Positions 9,938 through 20,032 of a stretch of 64,000 nt of DNA are shown one piece after another (positions within the stretch are counted from its first letter, which is position 1; each line of letters opens with the position of its first letter). The position numbers and the translations under genes are program-made. This DNA comes from Ascoidea rubescens DSM 1968 (Eukaryota; Ascomycota; Saccharomycetes; Ascoideales; Ascoideaceae). Under the pieces are notes generated by a model. It saw only the letters and a list, made by a program, of their open reading frames with translations, did not search any database and had not been told where the DNA came from. The stretch lies in the NCBI RefSeq assembly GCF_001661345.1, contig NW_017962921.1:1-64000 (forward strand). The letters are read 5' to 3'.

Positions 9938-12226
9938 ATGTCGTCTGAATCCCACACAACTCCAGATTCTAATTTACCTGAATCTGGTTCAAATTCAAAT
10001 TTAAACCCACAAAATGCAAATATCAATACAAATAAAACTGCTAATGGGGATACCAAAAAAAATAAAAAACAAGTAATTTACAAAGAATCGACTTTTTTTC
10101 AGCTTCTTTGGTACGATTTTATTTTGTGGTTATTATCACGTATCTTTGATTGTTTTTTCAGAGAGATTCGTCCAAGAGGTGCTTTTAGAGTTCCCAAGAC
10201 TGGTCCATTAATTTTTGTTGCTGCTCCTCATGCTAACCAGTTTATTGATCCAGTCATCTTGATGAACCAGGTCAAACAACAATGTGGTCGAAGAATTAGT
10301 TTTTTGATTGCTGCAAACTCCTTGAAAAGACTCGTCATTGGGTTTTTAGCTAAATCTGCCCTATCGATTGGTGTGAATAGGCCCCAAGATAACTTGAAAT
10401 TTGTTAATGGCAAAATTTTCGTGAAAGATTTAGATAATAATCCTACAATAATCACTGGAGTTGACACAGCTTTTACAAAAGATTGCACTATCAAGGGATT
10501 AATAGCACTACCGAGTTCTTTAGGCACTGCAGTTATTCAAGAGATTGTATCGGATACCGAGTTAATAATTAAAAAGCCATTTGATTTACGAAAAAACTCA
10601 AACAAAATTAGAAATCTATTGACAACCGGCACAACTTTTAAAATCGCTAAAAAGGTTGATCAGAATGTTGTTTATAAAAAAGTATTCAATCATCTATCTC
10701 ATAATCATTGCATTGGAATCTTTCCTGAAGGTGGATCTCATGATAGAACAACGTTATTGCCATTAAAAGCTGGAGTGGCAATTATGGCATTGGGTGCGAT
10801 GGCAAATGATGCCAATTGCAATGTTAAAATCATTCCATGTGGAATGAACTATTTCCATCCACATAAATACAGATCAAGAGCAGTTATCGAATTTGGCCAT
10901 CCAATTGATATACCAAGGGAGTTGGTTGAAAAATATTCAAATTCCGAAACCCATAACGATTCCGTCACTGAATTATTAAAGATTGTATCTGATGGTTTGA
11001 AATCTGTTACAGTTGAATGTCCGGATTTTGAGACATTGATGGTTGTCCAAACAGTTCGAAGATTGTACTCGAATAATTTTGCAAACAAATTGCCCTTGCC
11101 ATTGATTATTGAATTGAATCGGAGATTGGTTAAGGGATACGATCATTTCAAGAAATTAAAACAAGTTGAGATATTGAAAGAAAAGATCTTGGAATACAAC
11201 AAGCAATTGAACCATTTACACATTCCAGATCATTTGGTTGAAGACGCTAAAATCGACATTCCAAGAAACATGTGTTTATTGATATACAGGTCGATTAAGT
11301 TACTGTTATTGGCTATATTGGCATTGCCTGGAACCATTTTATTCTCACCAATTTTCATTGCTACTAAAAAGATATCAAAGAAAAAAGCAGCAGAAGCATT
11401 GGCTAATTCGACAGTTAAGATCAAGGCCAATGACGTTATAGCCACATGGAAAATATTGATTTCTATGGTTTTCGCGCCATTGTTGTATACATTTTACGCA
11501 ACGATTTCAGCGTGGTATTGTTATAAATACCATTTAGATTATTTTCGAAAATGGGGATTAACGTTGGTGTTTATCGGTATTTATTTGTTATCGTGTTTGG
11601 TTACATATGCAGCGTTGTATGTTGGGGATCAGGGAATGGATTTGTTCAAGAGTTTAAGGCCGTTATATTTGTCAGTGATTGATCCAATTGAGTTGAACAA
11701 TTTGAAGTTGTATCGAAAGGAATTGTCAATTGAGATTACTGATTTTATTAATGAGTTTGGGCCTGAGTTGTATCCTGATTTTAATTTATTGGAACAAAGA
11801 GATAAGTATTTAAACAAGGGGAATAAGACCAAGAAAGGGGGTGATAAGAATAAGGTAATGGATTCAGATGATGAAGAGGAAGAATTGAAGACAATGGCGT
11901 TGCGAAGAAGAAGAGTTGCTAAAAAAAGAAGAGAAGTAGGAAAAGAGAGGTCAGGATCTGTTTCATCGAGCACAGATATTGAAGGAGGATTTAGTATGAC
12001 TGAGGAATCATCGACCGAGGGATTATCAAGGTTAAATTCTGAAAGTTCGTTATCTGAGTTGGCCATATCGATAGAAAACAGCGGTTTTGAAAGAGTCGGT
12101 AATGGTAATGAGAATAATAATAGCGAAAAAGATATGGATAAAAAGAATCTCTTTTCGAAGATAAGCAATAAGATGTATGAAAATAATAGCAAAAATGAAA
12201 AGGACTACTATGATGAGGCATATTAA
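9938..12226 (+). CDS. SCT1: Glycerol-3-phosphate / dihydroxyacetone-phosphate O-acyltransferase (Sct1/Gpt2 family)
   Basis: A 762-residue ER membrane enzyme that makes lysophosphatidic acid, the first step of glycerolipid synthesis. The acyltransferase blocks are clear. Motif I, APHANQFIDP, contains H98 and D104. FPEGGSHDRTTLLPL is the glycine-rich motif III, and IIPCGMNYFHPHKYRSRA is the final block. Hydrophobic segments lie near residues 55-75 and in two clusters around 450-480 and 510-570. The C-terminal 130 residues are a Ser/Glu/Lys-rich cytosolic tail (SDDEEEEL, SSSTDIEGG), a likely phosphorylation region as in yeast Sct1 and Gpt2. Length matches Sct1 (759 aa) and Gpt2 (743 aa), so either symbol is possible. 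The start is the ATG at 9938; the frame extends to a TTG upstream. There is one CTG codon, at 11303. Confidence 0.9.
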   Translation: MSSESHTTPDSNLPESGSNSNLNPQNANINTNKTANGDTKKNKKQVIYKESTFFQLLWYDFILWLLSRIFDCFFREIRPRGAFRVPKTGPLIFVAAPHANQFIDPVILMNQVKQQCGRRISFLIAANSLKRLVIGFLAKSALSIGVNRPQDNLKFVNGKIFVKDLDNNPTIITGVDTAFTKDCTIKGLIALPSSLGTAVIQEIVSDTELIIKKPFDLRKNSNKIRNLLTTGTTFKIAKKVDQNVVYKKVFNHLSHNHCIGIFPEGGSHDRTTLLPLKAGVAIMALGAMANDANCNVKIIPCGMNYFHPHKYRSRAVIEFGHPIDIPRELVEKYSNSETHNDSVTELLKIVSDGLKSVTVECPDFETLMVVQTVRRLYSNNFANKLPLPLIIELNRRLVKGYDHFKKLKQVEILKEKILEYNKQLNHLHIPDHLVEDAKIDIPRNMCLLIYRSIKLLLLAILALPGTILFSPIFIATKKISKKKAAEALANSTVKIKANDVIATWKILISMVFAPLLYTFYATISAWYCYKYHLDYFRKWGLTLVFIGIYLLSCLVTYAALYVGDQGMDLFKSLRPLYLSVIDPIELNNLKLYRKELSIEITDFINEFGPELYPDFNLLEQRDKYLNKGNKTKKGGDKNKVMDSDDEEEELKTMALRRRRVAKKRREVGKERSGSVSSSTDIEGGFSMTEESSTEGLSRLNSESSLSELAISIENSGFERVGNGNENNNSEKDMDKKNLFSKISNKMYENNSKNEKDYYDEAY

Positions 12227-12354
12227 TTTGCTAACAGTAGTCCATTTTAGTGAGCAAGATAGTAATCGATAAATGGTTTGTGTAGGTATATATTTGATAT
12301 GAATTTTTTTTTTTAATAAAATAGTTTAGTATAATATTATGATTATGATTTTTC

Positions 12355-12400
12355 ATTTGATTTGATTTGATTTGATTTGACTTCATTTCATTTCATTGCT
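12355..12400. repeat. Pentanucleotide tandem repeat (TTTGA/TTTCA)n
   Basis: Five to six tandem TTTGA units followed by TTTCA units. They lie in the 177-bp convergent spacer between SCT1 and DER1. This is simple-sequence DNA. Confidence 0.75.
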
Positions 12401-12403
12401 TAT

Positions 12404-13042
12404 TTAGTGATTTAGTCTATTTTGAACCCACACCCATTTCCAAGGAGGATTAAAAGGATAATAACCATGAATTTTGGGAAAGATATCTTGAAAATAAAAG
12501 TATATATGGCCAATGATAATATCGACAAGGGTGCCTCTCAAGGGCAACTGTCTTAGAAGATGGTTAAAAATGGCGTAAAAAAAGGGCAAGTAGGCAGCAC
12601 TGAACTCAATGATCCCGAAAAGCTGTAATCTGACATTGGGGTTTCTTCTTGACCAGATATAGATGATGGCTTCCTGCAATTTGGGGCCTAGCTTCGACAA
12701 GGGATAGATGAAGGACGAGTAGATGATGAGTAGCACTGAGTTTATGAAGAGTATCCACAAATAGTCTCTGGACCGGGAGATGTTTTCCTCTAGCGACCTG
12801 GAGTATCTGACCATGAAGAAGAGAACAAAGAACAAGTCAAAGTTCAAGCTGCCAAAGTAGAAGAAGGTGGTGATAAGACGCCAGTACTGGCTGTTTCTGA
12901 AGACTGAGTCGAAGGAGTAGAGCAAGTCCAAGCTGGAGAGAAAACCATACTTCTCCAATGCTGCAAGAGCAACGACGCCAATGGACCAGTATCTGGTGAT
13001 GGGGGGCACCTCAGTGATAAGTTCGAAGGGAATACGTTCCAT
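12404..13042 (-). CDS. DER1: Derlin, ER-associated degradation membrane protein (Der1)
   Basis: A 212-residue polytopic ER membrane protein of the Derlin (rhomboid pseudoprotease) family. Der1 works with the Hrd1 ubiquitin ligase to retrotranslocate misfolded lumenal proteins. It begins MERIPFELITEVPPITRYW, the usual Derlin opening. YWRLITTFFYFGSLNFDLFFVLFF covers TM2, and LEENISRSRDYLW is the family loop. At least four hydrophobic segments are visible. The length matches S. cerevisiae Der1 (211 aa) and lacks the long tail of Dfm1. The open frame extends upstream only to a GTG, so ATG 13040-13042 is chosen. It is divergent from BTS1 with 190 bp between starts. Confidence 0.85.
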   Translation of the reverse strand: MERIPFELITEVPPITRYWSIGVVALAALEKYGFLSSLDLLYSFDSVFRNSQYWRLITTFFYFGSLNFDLFFVLFFMVRYSRSLEENISRSRDYLWILFINSVLLIIYSSFIYPLSKLGPKLQEAIIYIWSRRNPNVRLQLFGIIEFSAAYLPFFYAIFNHLLRQLPLRGTLVDIIIGHIYFYFQDIFPKIHGYYPFNPPWKWVWVQNRLNH

Positions 13043-13106
13043 GGTGGGCAGCAGAAGAAGCAGAAGAGGCACAGGCAGCAGAAAAAAAGAAGTGTGAGCA
13101 TCGAGA

Positions 13107-13112
13107 CACGTG
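13107..13112. promoter_or_regulatory. CACGTG E-box in the DER1/BTS1 divergent promoter
   Basis: A palindromic CACGTG followed by AT, 65 bp upstream of the DER1 ATG and 121 bp upstream of the BTS1 ATG. It is a candidate Cbf1-type bHLH site serving both genes; this is motif evidence only. Confidence 0.45.
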
Positions 13113-13232
13113 ATCTCAGAGGCCAACACGGCGATAAGCTCTGTTGGTGGCTAATTTTGATCTTTATCAGCTTCACCAACACCATCAGCATCTTCGCCAT
13201 CAGCATCTTCTCCATCTGTCTCTCATTCTGCC

Positions 13233-14195
13233 ATGGACATCGAAGAAACACACCTCCACTGCCCCAATTGGACTGACGCCAATGAGGAGATCCTCACTGG
13301 GCCCTTCAACTACCTCTACCACCACCCCGGCAAGGACTTCAGGAAGTTCATGGTCGAGTCCTTCAACAAGATCCTCAAGGTCTCCACCAACGACTTGCAC
13401 AAGATCGAGCAGGTCATCGACATTTTGCACTGCTCCTCGCTCTTGATTGACGACGTCGAGGACGACGCCTTGCTACGAAGAGGCATTCCTGCTGCCCACA
13501 CTGTTTACGGTGTTCCCATCACCATTAACTCCTCCAACTACATGTACTTCAAGGCCTTTGAGATCTTGAAAACCCTTGCCAACCTCGAGTCCTTTACTGT
13601 TTTCAACGAGGAAATGTTGAATCTCCACAGAGGCCAGGGCTTGGACCTCTACTGGCGAGAGACCCTAACCTGTCCCACTGAACCTGAGTACTGTGAAATG
13701 GTAATGAACAAAACTGGCGGCTTGTTCAGATTGGCCATCAGACTAATGCTCTCGAATTCTTCAATTGCAAAAGCATATCCCATTGCCTCCTCTCTGCTCA
13801 TCAAATTAATCAATCTCTTTGGAATAATATACCAGATCAAGGACGACTACCTCAACTTGCAAAGCGATAACTACGAAAACAACAAGGGCTTTTGTGAAGA
13901 CATCTCCGAAGGCAAATTCTCCTTCATCATCATCCACGCCATTAGATTCAATTTAAACAATAAAGAAGTCATCAGCATTCTCAAACAGAAAACAAAGGAT
14001 AAATCCCTTAAGATCTACATGCTAAACTATATGCAAAATGTGTCAAATTCTTTCAAATACTGTGAACAAACCTTATCCATCCTCACCAAAAAGGCCGAGT
14101 CTCTAATTAACCAAATCGAAATCGAATTTCAAATCACCGATAGATCAATCACCTCAGATTTATATCTAATCTTGAAAAAACTAGCTTCAATTTGA
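13233..14195 (+). CDS. BTS1: Geranylgeranyl diphosphate synthase (Bts1)
   Basis: A 320-residue trans-isoprenyl diphosphate synthase. It condenses farnesyl diphosphate with isopentenyl diphosphate to give GGPP for Rab/Rho prenylation and the ubiquinone side chain. The first Asp-rich motif is D73-D74-V-E-D77 followed by LLRRG. The second is K-D204-D205-Y. HTVYG, GQGLDLYWRE and KTGGLFRLA are typical of Bts1. The length is close to the S. cerevisiae protein (335 aa). The first 400 bases are GC-rich, while the 3' half is AT-rich. The single CTG codon (13794, residue 188) aligns, from memory, with Ser in yeast Bts1. Confidence 0.92.
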   Translation: MDIEETHLHCPNWTDANEEILTGPFNYLYHHPGKDFRKFMVESFNKILKVSTNDLHKIEQVIDILHCSSLLIDDVEDDALLRRGIPAAHTVYGVPITINSSNYMYFKAFEILKTLANLESFTVFNEEMLNLHRGQGLDLYWRETLTCPTEPEYCEMVMNKTGGLFRLAIRLMLSNSSIAKAYPIASSLLIKLINLFGIIYQIKDDYLNLQSDNYENNKGFCEDISEGKFSFIIIHAIRFNLNNKEVISILKQKTKDKSLKIYMLNYMQNVSNSFKYCEQTLSILTKKAESLINQIEIEFQITDRSITSDLYLILKKLASI

Positions 14196-14692
14196 TCTGC
14201 CTCCCAGCTAATTCTTTTACTCGACCCTTTTTTTCTTACTCTGTATACCATATATATGTTTTTTTTCTTTTCTTTTCTTTTCTTTTCTTTTCACTCTATT
14301 TTACATTTGGGTGCTAATTATTGGTTTTGTATTTTATTCTCTCACAGCTCTTTGCTCATTGCTCATTACCCACTATTTATTTCTACTTCTACTTTTATTC
14401 ACCTTAATCTACCTCTAACTTAATCGCAATAAATAATACCATGTAATACTGCATTGTAAGATTAACATATCCCATCTCACTCCTTTCTCTTTAAACTTTC
14501 TTAGAACATATATACTCCATCCCAACTCTTTCAAATTTTATTTTTTTACTCATGTTCCATCCCAACTTCTTTTCCATTCATTCCTCTTCTTCTCCTTCTT
14601 TATCTACCACTTATTGTATATTATAGTCATTGCGTATTTGTCCATTTTCTCACTAATCCGCTAGTTCACTTTTATTCAGCACATCCCAAAAG
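14196..14692. other. Intergenic region
   Basis: About 500 bp of pyrimidine-rich spacer. A (CTTTT)n tract lies at about 14264-14293 and short T-runs occur near 14545 and 14585. It holds the BTS1 3' end and the promoter of the Zn2Cys6 gene. No further gene is seen. Confidence 0.6.
14264..14293. repeat. (CTTTT)n pentanucleotide repeat
   Basis: About five uninterrupted CTTTT units, just downstream of BTS1. This is simple sequence. Confidence 0.8.
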
Positions 14693-17647
14693 ATGTCCAA
14701 TAATAAAAATCAAGATCAAACTCAAGACCAAAGTCAAAATGAAATTAATTCTGATCAAAACACTTCCTACTACAACAACTACTTTTCAAACGTCCAGCAA
14801 AACCAGTTCCAAACCTACAATAATCTCTTCTACCAAAACCAATACTTCTTTGACAACCAAACTCCCTCTGACTTTCAACAAATATCTTCAGATTTTAACC
14901 AATCCTCCTCAGAATACCAACAACTCCACAACCATTTGAATCCCAATAATAATCTATCCTCCCCTCAAAATTTAATTGCTCATAAACCACCATCTCATTC
15001 AAACGATTCAATAATAATATCTCCTCCGCAACACTCAAATTTTACTAAAAATTTTCAAATTAAAAATAACCCTAATAAAGACAATCTCAATAAAGACAAT
15101 CCGAAAACCCCCCAAACAATTTCTTCTCCCTCAAATTCAATCAAAAAAAAAAAAAAAATAATCAGAAAAAGATCATCCACTGCTTGCCAAACTTGCAGAT
15201 TAAAAAAAATCAAATGTGATAATGAAAAACCTCAATGTGGCTCTTGCAAAAAATTAGCTGATAAAGGGTTCAAAATTACCTGTATATATAATGATAGTGA
15301 CATGACTAAAAACTACTCTACTTTCGACCATGCAACTTTGAATATTTTAACTAAAATTCAAAAAATAGTCGACATCTATAAAGAAAATGAAAAAATAAAC
15401 AAAAATATCCTTCAAAGTAATGAATTAATTTTAGACACCTTTGGTGGTTTGAAAAATCTAAACGCTCTAGAGAAATTATTGAAATTCTTAAATGATTTGC
15501 AAAATCTAGACTTACCACAGGCTGAAGATCAACTAAAAACAAATCTTCTGAATAACAACAATAGAAATAATAGCAACAAAACAATTATTGAATCTCGCAA
15601 CGAAATTGAAATTGGAAATGAAATTTTAACCAAAAATTCTTTCATGTCCTTTAATTGGGACTCAAGCCCAGAAAAATTACTAAACTGGCCAATTATTTAT
15701 AACAATTTTAACATTTACAATTTTAATTTATTAAATTTTTTATTAAAAGAGTCAAAAGAAAAAAAACCAGAATATATTATAAATTTTAATAGAGATTTTT
15801 CCTTCATACCTAATCAAAATAACTCTATTGAAGAAACTTCTACAACTGAAAATTTCAAGAAAACTGAAAATTCAAATGACCTCTTTATTTTAAAAGAAAA
15901 TTTGCCAAATCTAATCTTTCATAATTTCAACAAAATACTAAATTTAGAACCCATTTTCTTCAAATATCTTAAATTTTGGGTAATGCAGTTTTTAAAAAAT
16001 GTCCACTCAAAGAATCCCTTCTTGAATAGTTCAAAACTAATCAACAGCTGTAACTATTTGTTAAAAAATTATTTGGACTTTATAAACAAATATAATCCTA
16101 AAACTTATGATCATTTTTTAGATGAAATACCGAGATCAAAAAATGAAAGCAAGATTTTTAACATCAACTACAAAACTGAACTTCCCATATTGGCAGAAAA
16201 ATATAGATGTTCCACAAGTTTTCTTCTTGTCAATCATAATTACTGTTATGGTAATTCAAGTTCAAATCCCATCTACATAAACCACATTGCAAAATCTAAT
16301 TCTGACTATAACAAGAGAAACTATTACTCATTGCCGGTTTTGATGATGTGCTGCTCTCTAGCTTTATTATCAATAGGTGTGGATTCTGATGTTTATAACT
16401 ACACAAGATTTGTATCTTCTTTAATCGAAAGAGATTATCATGGAAGGTTGGAGTTGAGCTATCAACTATTCCAATTAGCTCAACAGTTTCAAACATTACT
16501 GAACAACAATTTAAATTCAAATCAGTTTCAAAATTCAACACAAAAAACCGAAAGTTTCATTGAAAGTTTAGGTGCAGGCTATGACTATAACCTATATTCC
16601 AACATTGAGTTCAATATACTATCTGGAATGCATAAATTATATATAATGAAACCATTAGATGCCTGGAAGTTTTTTCTGAGAGCAAGTGAAACATTAATTG
16701 AAATCTTGGAATTTGAAAAAAATAATGAAAAATTCAAGAAAAAAGTTTTGTTGGAATTATTTCAAGGCAACTTTATTGATAACGAAACTTTCAACAAAAT
16801 AACTCAAAAAATTCAAATGGATAATCAGCAAAATCAAATTTTAAAAGAAAGATTATATTGGTCTTGCATAATGAATGAATGCGAATTTAGAACAGCATTA
16901 TCACCCTTTGTCGCAACATCTGGTATTGTGAATTTTCAATTTTCAACAGATTATTACAATTTAATTCAAAAAAGCGAAAAAAGTATAAGTTTAGACTTGA
17001 ATTACAATGAAGAAAATGATTGGATCACATATGTAATTGATATTCACTATAGAAATATTGAAAATAAGATTTTAGAGGAGTTTAATAATAGCGACAAGTT
17101 TACTCTAGAACAATTCATTTTCAAAATCAAAAATTATCGATTAGAATTGAGTTCTACAAAACTAAAGATCAAGTTTAAGCATACTTTTCAATTGCAATCA
17201 AATAAAAAGATCGAATTCAGGCGTCATTTGATTAACCTTTATCTCTACCAACCTATCTTGTATCATTTAGCTGCCAATGAGAAATTTTTGCAAAGAAATG
17301 ACTTTAAGAGTTTTGAAGATATCCCATTTAAAGAAGATATTTTTGTTTTCATAAAAGATCTAGTCGACTCCATTTTCAACATTTATGATTTGAAGATAAA
17401 TACATCAAGACATCAAGAATCCTGGTATATGAATAGATATTTATTTTTATCATCAATCGAAATACTTATTATTTTTAAAATGTTTGGGGAATTTTTTTTC
17501 CAAAAACAAAAACTTGTTGAATTTATTGTCAATTGTATTAAAATTTTCAACTACTGGAAAGATGAGTGCCAGGAGTTTGAAAGTTATCATGATTTAGTGG
17601 AAGGCATTTTTACTAAATTTGAGCTGGAATTTTCCAATAAAATCTAA
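14693..17647 (+). CDS. Zn2Cys6 transcription factor, paralogue 1
   Basis: A 984-residue fungal binuclear-zinc-cluster regulator. The cluster is at residues 165-197: C165-x2-C168-x6-C175-x6-C182-x2-C185-x11-C197, preceded by a Lys/Arg-rich stretch (about 153-162). The last spacer is longer than the usual 6-8. The N-terminal 150 residues are Asn/Gln/Ser-rich. The rest is the fungal-TF middle homology region, with blocks NPFLNSSKLIN, MKPLDAWKFF, LYWSCIMNECEF and RHQESWYMNRYLFLSS. The gene at 23657-27490 has the same blocks in the same order and is a clear local paralogue. I do not recognise the target regulon. It has five CTG codons, mostly in Asn-rich or variable positions. Confidence 0.85.
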   Translation: MSNNKNQDQTQDQSQNEINSDQNTSYYNNYFSNVQQNQFQTYNNLFYQNQYFFDNQTPSDFQQISSDFNQSSSEYQQLHNHLNPNNNLSSPQNLIAHKPPSHSNDSIIISPPQHSNFTKNFQIKNNPNKDNLNKDNPKTPQTISSPSNSIKKKKKIIRKRSSTACQTCRLKKIKCDNEKPQCGSCKKLADKGFKITCIYNDSDMTKNYSTFDHATLNILTKIQKIVDIYKENEKINKNILQSNELILDTFGGLKNLNALEKLLKFLNDLQNLDLPQAEDQLKTNLLNNNNRNNSNKTIIESRNEIEIGNEILTKNSFMSFNWDSSPEKLLNWPIIYNNFNIYNFNLLNFLLKESKEKKPEYIINFNRDFSFIPNQNNSIEETSTTENFKKTENSNDLFILKENLPNLIFHNFNKILNLEPIFFKYLKFWVMQFLKNVHSKNPFLNSSKLINSCNYLLKNYLDFINKYNPKTYDHFLDEIPRSKNESKIFNINYKTELPILAEKYRCSTSFLLVNHNYCYGNSSSNPIYINHIAKSNSDYNKRNYYSLPVLMMCCSLALLSIGVDSDVYNYTRFVSSLIERDYHGRLELSYQLFQLAQQFQTLLNNNLNSNQFQNSTQKTESFIESLGAGYDYNLYSNIEFNILSGMHKLYIMKPLDAWKFFLRASETLIEILEFEKNNEKFKKKVLLELFQGNFIDNETFNKITQKIQMDNQQNQILKERLYWSCIMNECEFRTALSPFVATSGIVNFQFSTDYYNLIQKSEKSISLDLNYNEENDWITYVIDIHYRNIENKILEEFNNSDKFTLEQFIFKIKNYRLELSSTKLKIKFKHTFQLQSNKKIEFRRHLINLYLYQPILYHLAANEKFLQRNDFKSFEDIPFKEDIFVFIKDLVDSIFNIYDLKINTSRHQESWYMNRYLFLSSIEILIIFKMFGEFFFQKQKLVEFIVNCIKIFNYWKDECQEFESYHDLVEGIFTKFELEFSNKI

Positions 17648-18253
17648 AAATTTTATATTAATATATCAAATCAATTGATTGTTATTCCAACACAATAAAA
17701 GCAATATATTAAAGTGAATGTGGGTTAAAGCTCACTTTCAAAATGACTGCTAAGAATTTTAAAGCAAAAGGAAATAGTTTGGAAATAGTTTGGAACTACT
17801 AGGTACTATTAGGTAATTATTTATTAGTATATCATTTTCTTTCAAGATATGATTATAAGTAGAAAGTGTGCTAACTAAAGTAGGTTTTTAACAAAGGATA
17901 ATAAAAAAAACAAATAACATTAGAATATTTTAAAGCTTTTTATTAATTTTTTTTAGAAAAAAGGAAAGAAAGAACGTGAAAGCAGACAAGGGAAATGAAA
18001 TAACAAATTATTAAAGTCAGATAATCATCAATAATGAATACCATCAAAAATTTAAAAAAATTGAATTAATAATAATTTTCAGTATGATAATACCTGGATG
18101 TTTTGAAGCAAATGAATTTTGGTTATAATAAAAGCGAATGAAATGCAATGAGATAACTGGAAAACAAAAAAAATTAGTAATTAAAAATATTGAGCTATTG
18201 AGATAATATCTTATATTTTTGAATTAATCTGATTTGGTAAAATATTAGAAGAA
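17648..18253. other. Convergent intergenic region
   Basis: About 600 bp of AT-rich DNA between two converging transcription-factor genes. No gene or notable repeat is seen. Confidence 0.6.
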
Positions 18254-20032
18254 CTATTTGGCGTTATTATCAGAAAAATCAGTACTTGTTGATTGGTCAC
18301 TGATTGAACTTCTGGTAAAAGAACTGGGAATGCTCATAACATTGCATTTTGAATACTTTTTTAAGAGCTCAATTTTTTTTTCTTCCTCTTTTTTTTTTTC
18401 CAACTCTTTTCTAATTTTCTTATTGTATCTGCTATTTTGATTTTTGTGACAGAGATTGATGTGTCTAGTTAATGAATCTTTTCTTCCTAATGTGTTTTTA
18501 CAAATTGGACAAATATTTACTTTTGTCTTTTTGATAGTAGCATGACTCAAGGCAATTTGTATATCCTTTTGCTCCAATTCTTGAAGGCTTTCGGTATTGT
18601 TTGCATTTGGAAGTTTATAACCATGGCTCTCTGCATGTCTTCTGAGGTCTGCTCTTCTTGGTAATCCAATAAATCGATATGGACAAGTTGCCTCTGGACA
18701 TTTATGTGGTCTTTCAATGCCAAACTCATCAAGGTGTTTAGCAAAATCAGCCTGTGTCAAAAAAGAAAGATCACAATGAGTACACTTATAAGCACCTTTT
18801 TTGATTTTGAACTTGTTGGCTAAATCCCAGATTTTTGGATGTTCTCTCATTAGTTGGACGATGGTTTTCTTTTTTGTTGGGGGTTTTTGATTTTCGTCAG
18901 TGATGTGTAATTTAGAAGCATTTGGAAGAATATTTTTTCGATATTGAAATGACATTGGATAGAATTGATCAGCTGTGTATATGCTATTCGATGGTATTGG
19001 TGCTTGACACATTGTAAAGCTTCCAGTCAGATTTGATGATCGATAATTCATATTGTTATTGGAAATTGAAGGAGAAGTTGAATCAAAAGGTGTATTATAG
19101 AAAGTGTTTGAGTTTGAATTAAAAGATGCATTATTGAAAGTGTTTGGAGTTGAGTTGAAAGGTGTATTGTTGAAAGTGTTTGGGGTTGGGTTCAGAGACG
19201 TATTAAGATCGTTTGAGTTTGCAATAATATCTTCGGTGTTTTGATATGTTCTCATCACTTGGGTAGGAGAATAAGCCATTTGAAATGAGTTATTATTGAT
19301 TACTGATTCAGGATCATTGATTGCTGATTCAGGATCATTAATTGTTGATTCAGGATCATTAATTGCTGCTTCAGGATCATTGACTGCTGCTTCAGGATCA
19401 TTGATTGGGTTGATACTGTTTGTTTGAGGAATTTGAGGAATAGAATTATTGAAATTTAGTTGGTAATTGTTAAGAGTTTTCATGTTATCCATCTGTGCAA
19501 TGTTGATATTACTGTTTAAGTTATTCATTATGAAATTATCATGAAAGATATTATCAGAAAACGAATTGAAATTGGGTTGACTTTTAGACAAATACTGATA
19601 AACATTATTAGATAGATTTGGATTCAAAATTGCATTTGTTCTCAAATTATCTAAAGGAGTTATTGGGGAGAAAGTGTTGTTTCTTAGATCTTCTTGACCA
19701 GAAACAGGAGAAAAGATATTACTGCTTATGCCATAACTTAATGGAGTGGATGCATTGCTAGACGATGCAGGAGAGTCTATGAATGAAGCTGGTGAAATCC
19801 AGTTTGATGTGAAAGACAGAATAAGGTTATTTGAGAAATTTGGGTTCAAATAGTTTGGCTGGGGATAGTTTGTGATATCGAGATTATTTTCATTAAAACC
19901 CAAGCTTTGTTGTGAATTGTTAAAATTTTGCAAGTGTAATAATGCTGCTTCATCATTTATTAGCAAATCCTCAATCAGATAATTATTATCTAGTTTATTA
20001 TCATTTAGGAAATTTTCATTCATTATGTTCAT
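18254..20032 (-). CDS. C2H2 zinc-finger transcription factor
   Basis: A 592-residue protein. The N-terminal 380 residues are Asn/Ser/Pro-rich, as in an activation domain, and contain two degenerate repeat blocks. One is a heptad NDPEAAI/NDPESTI array near residue 215. The other is a TFNNTPFNS array near residue 285. The C-terminal part has three finger-like units: YKCTHCDLSFLTQADFAKH, HKCPEATCPYRFIGLPRRADLRRH and ICPICKNTLGRKDSLTRHINLCH. A Lys/Glu-rich coiled stretch and a Ser/Thr tail follow. I cannot place it with a named yeast factor. The promoter shared with CYS4 is unusually long (1.9 kb), typical of regulated yeast TF genes. Confidence 0.8.
   Translation of the reverse strand: MNIMNENFLNDNKLDNNYLIEDLLINDEAALLHLQNFNNSQQSLGFNENNLDITNYPQPNYLNPNFSNNLILSFTSNWISPASFIDSPASSSNASTPLSYGISSNIFSPVSGQEDLRNNTFSPITPLDNLRTNAILNPNLSNNVYQYLSKSQPNFNSFSDNIFHDNFIMNNLNSNINIAQMDNMKTLNNYQLNFNNSIPQIPQTNSINPINDPEAAVNDPEAAINDPESTINDPESAINDPESVINNNSFQMAYSPTQVMRTYQNTEDIIANSNDLNTSLNPTPNTFNNTPFNSTPNTFNNASFNSNSNTFYNTPFDSTSPSISNNNMNYRSSNLTGSFTMCQAPIPSNSIYTADQFYPMSFQYRKNILPNASKLHITDENQKPPTKKKTIVQLMREHPKIWDLANKFKIKKGAYKCTHCDLSFLTQADFAKHLDEFGIERPHKCPEATCPYRFIGLPRRADLRRHAESHGYKLPNANNTESLQELEQKDIQIALSHATIKKTKVNICPICKNTLGRKDSLTRHINLCHKNQNSRYNKKIRKELEKKKEEEKKIELLKKYSKCNVMSIPSSFTRSSISDQSTSTDFSDNNAK
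19302..19408. repeat. 21-bp in-frame tandem repeat
   Basis: About five tandem copies of a 21-bp unit inside the C2H2 gene. They encode the heptad N-D-P-E-[AS]-x-[IV]. Copies differ at several bases. Confidence 0.8.
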
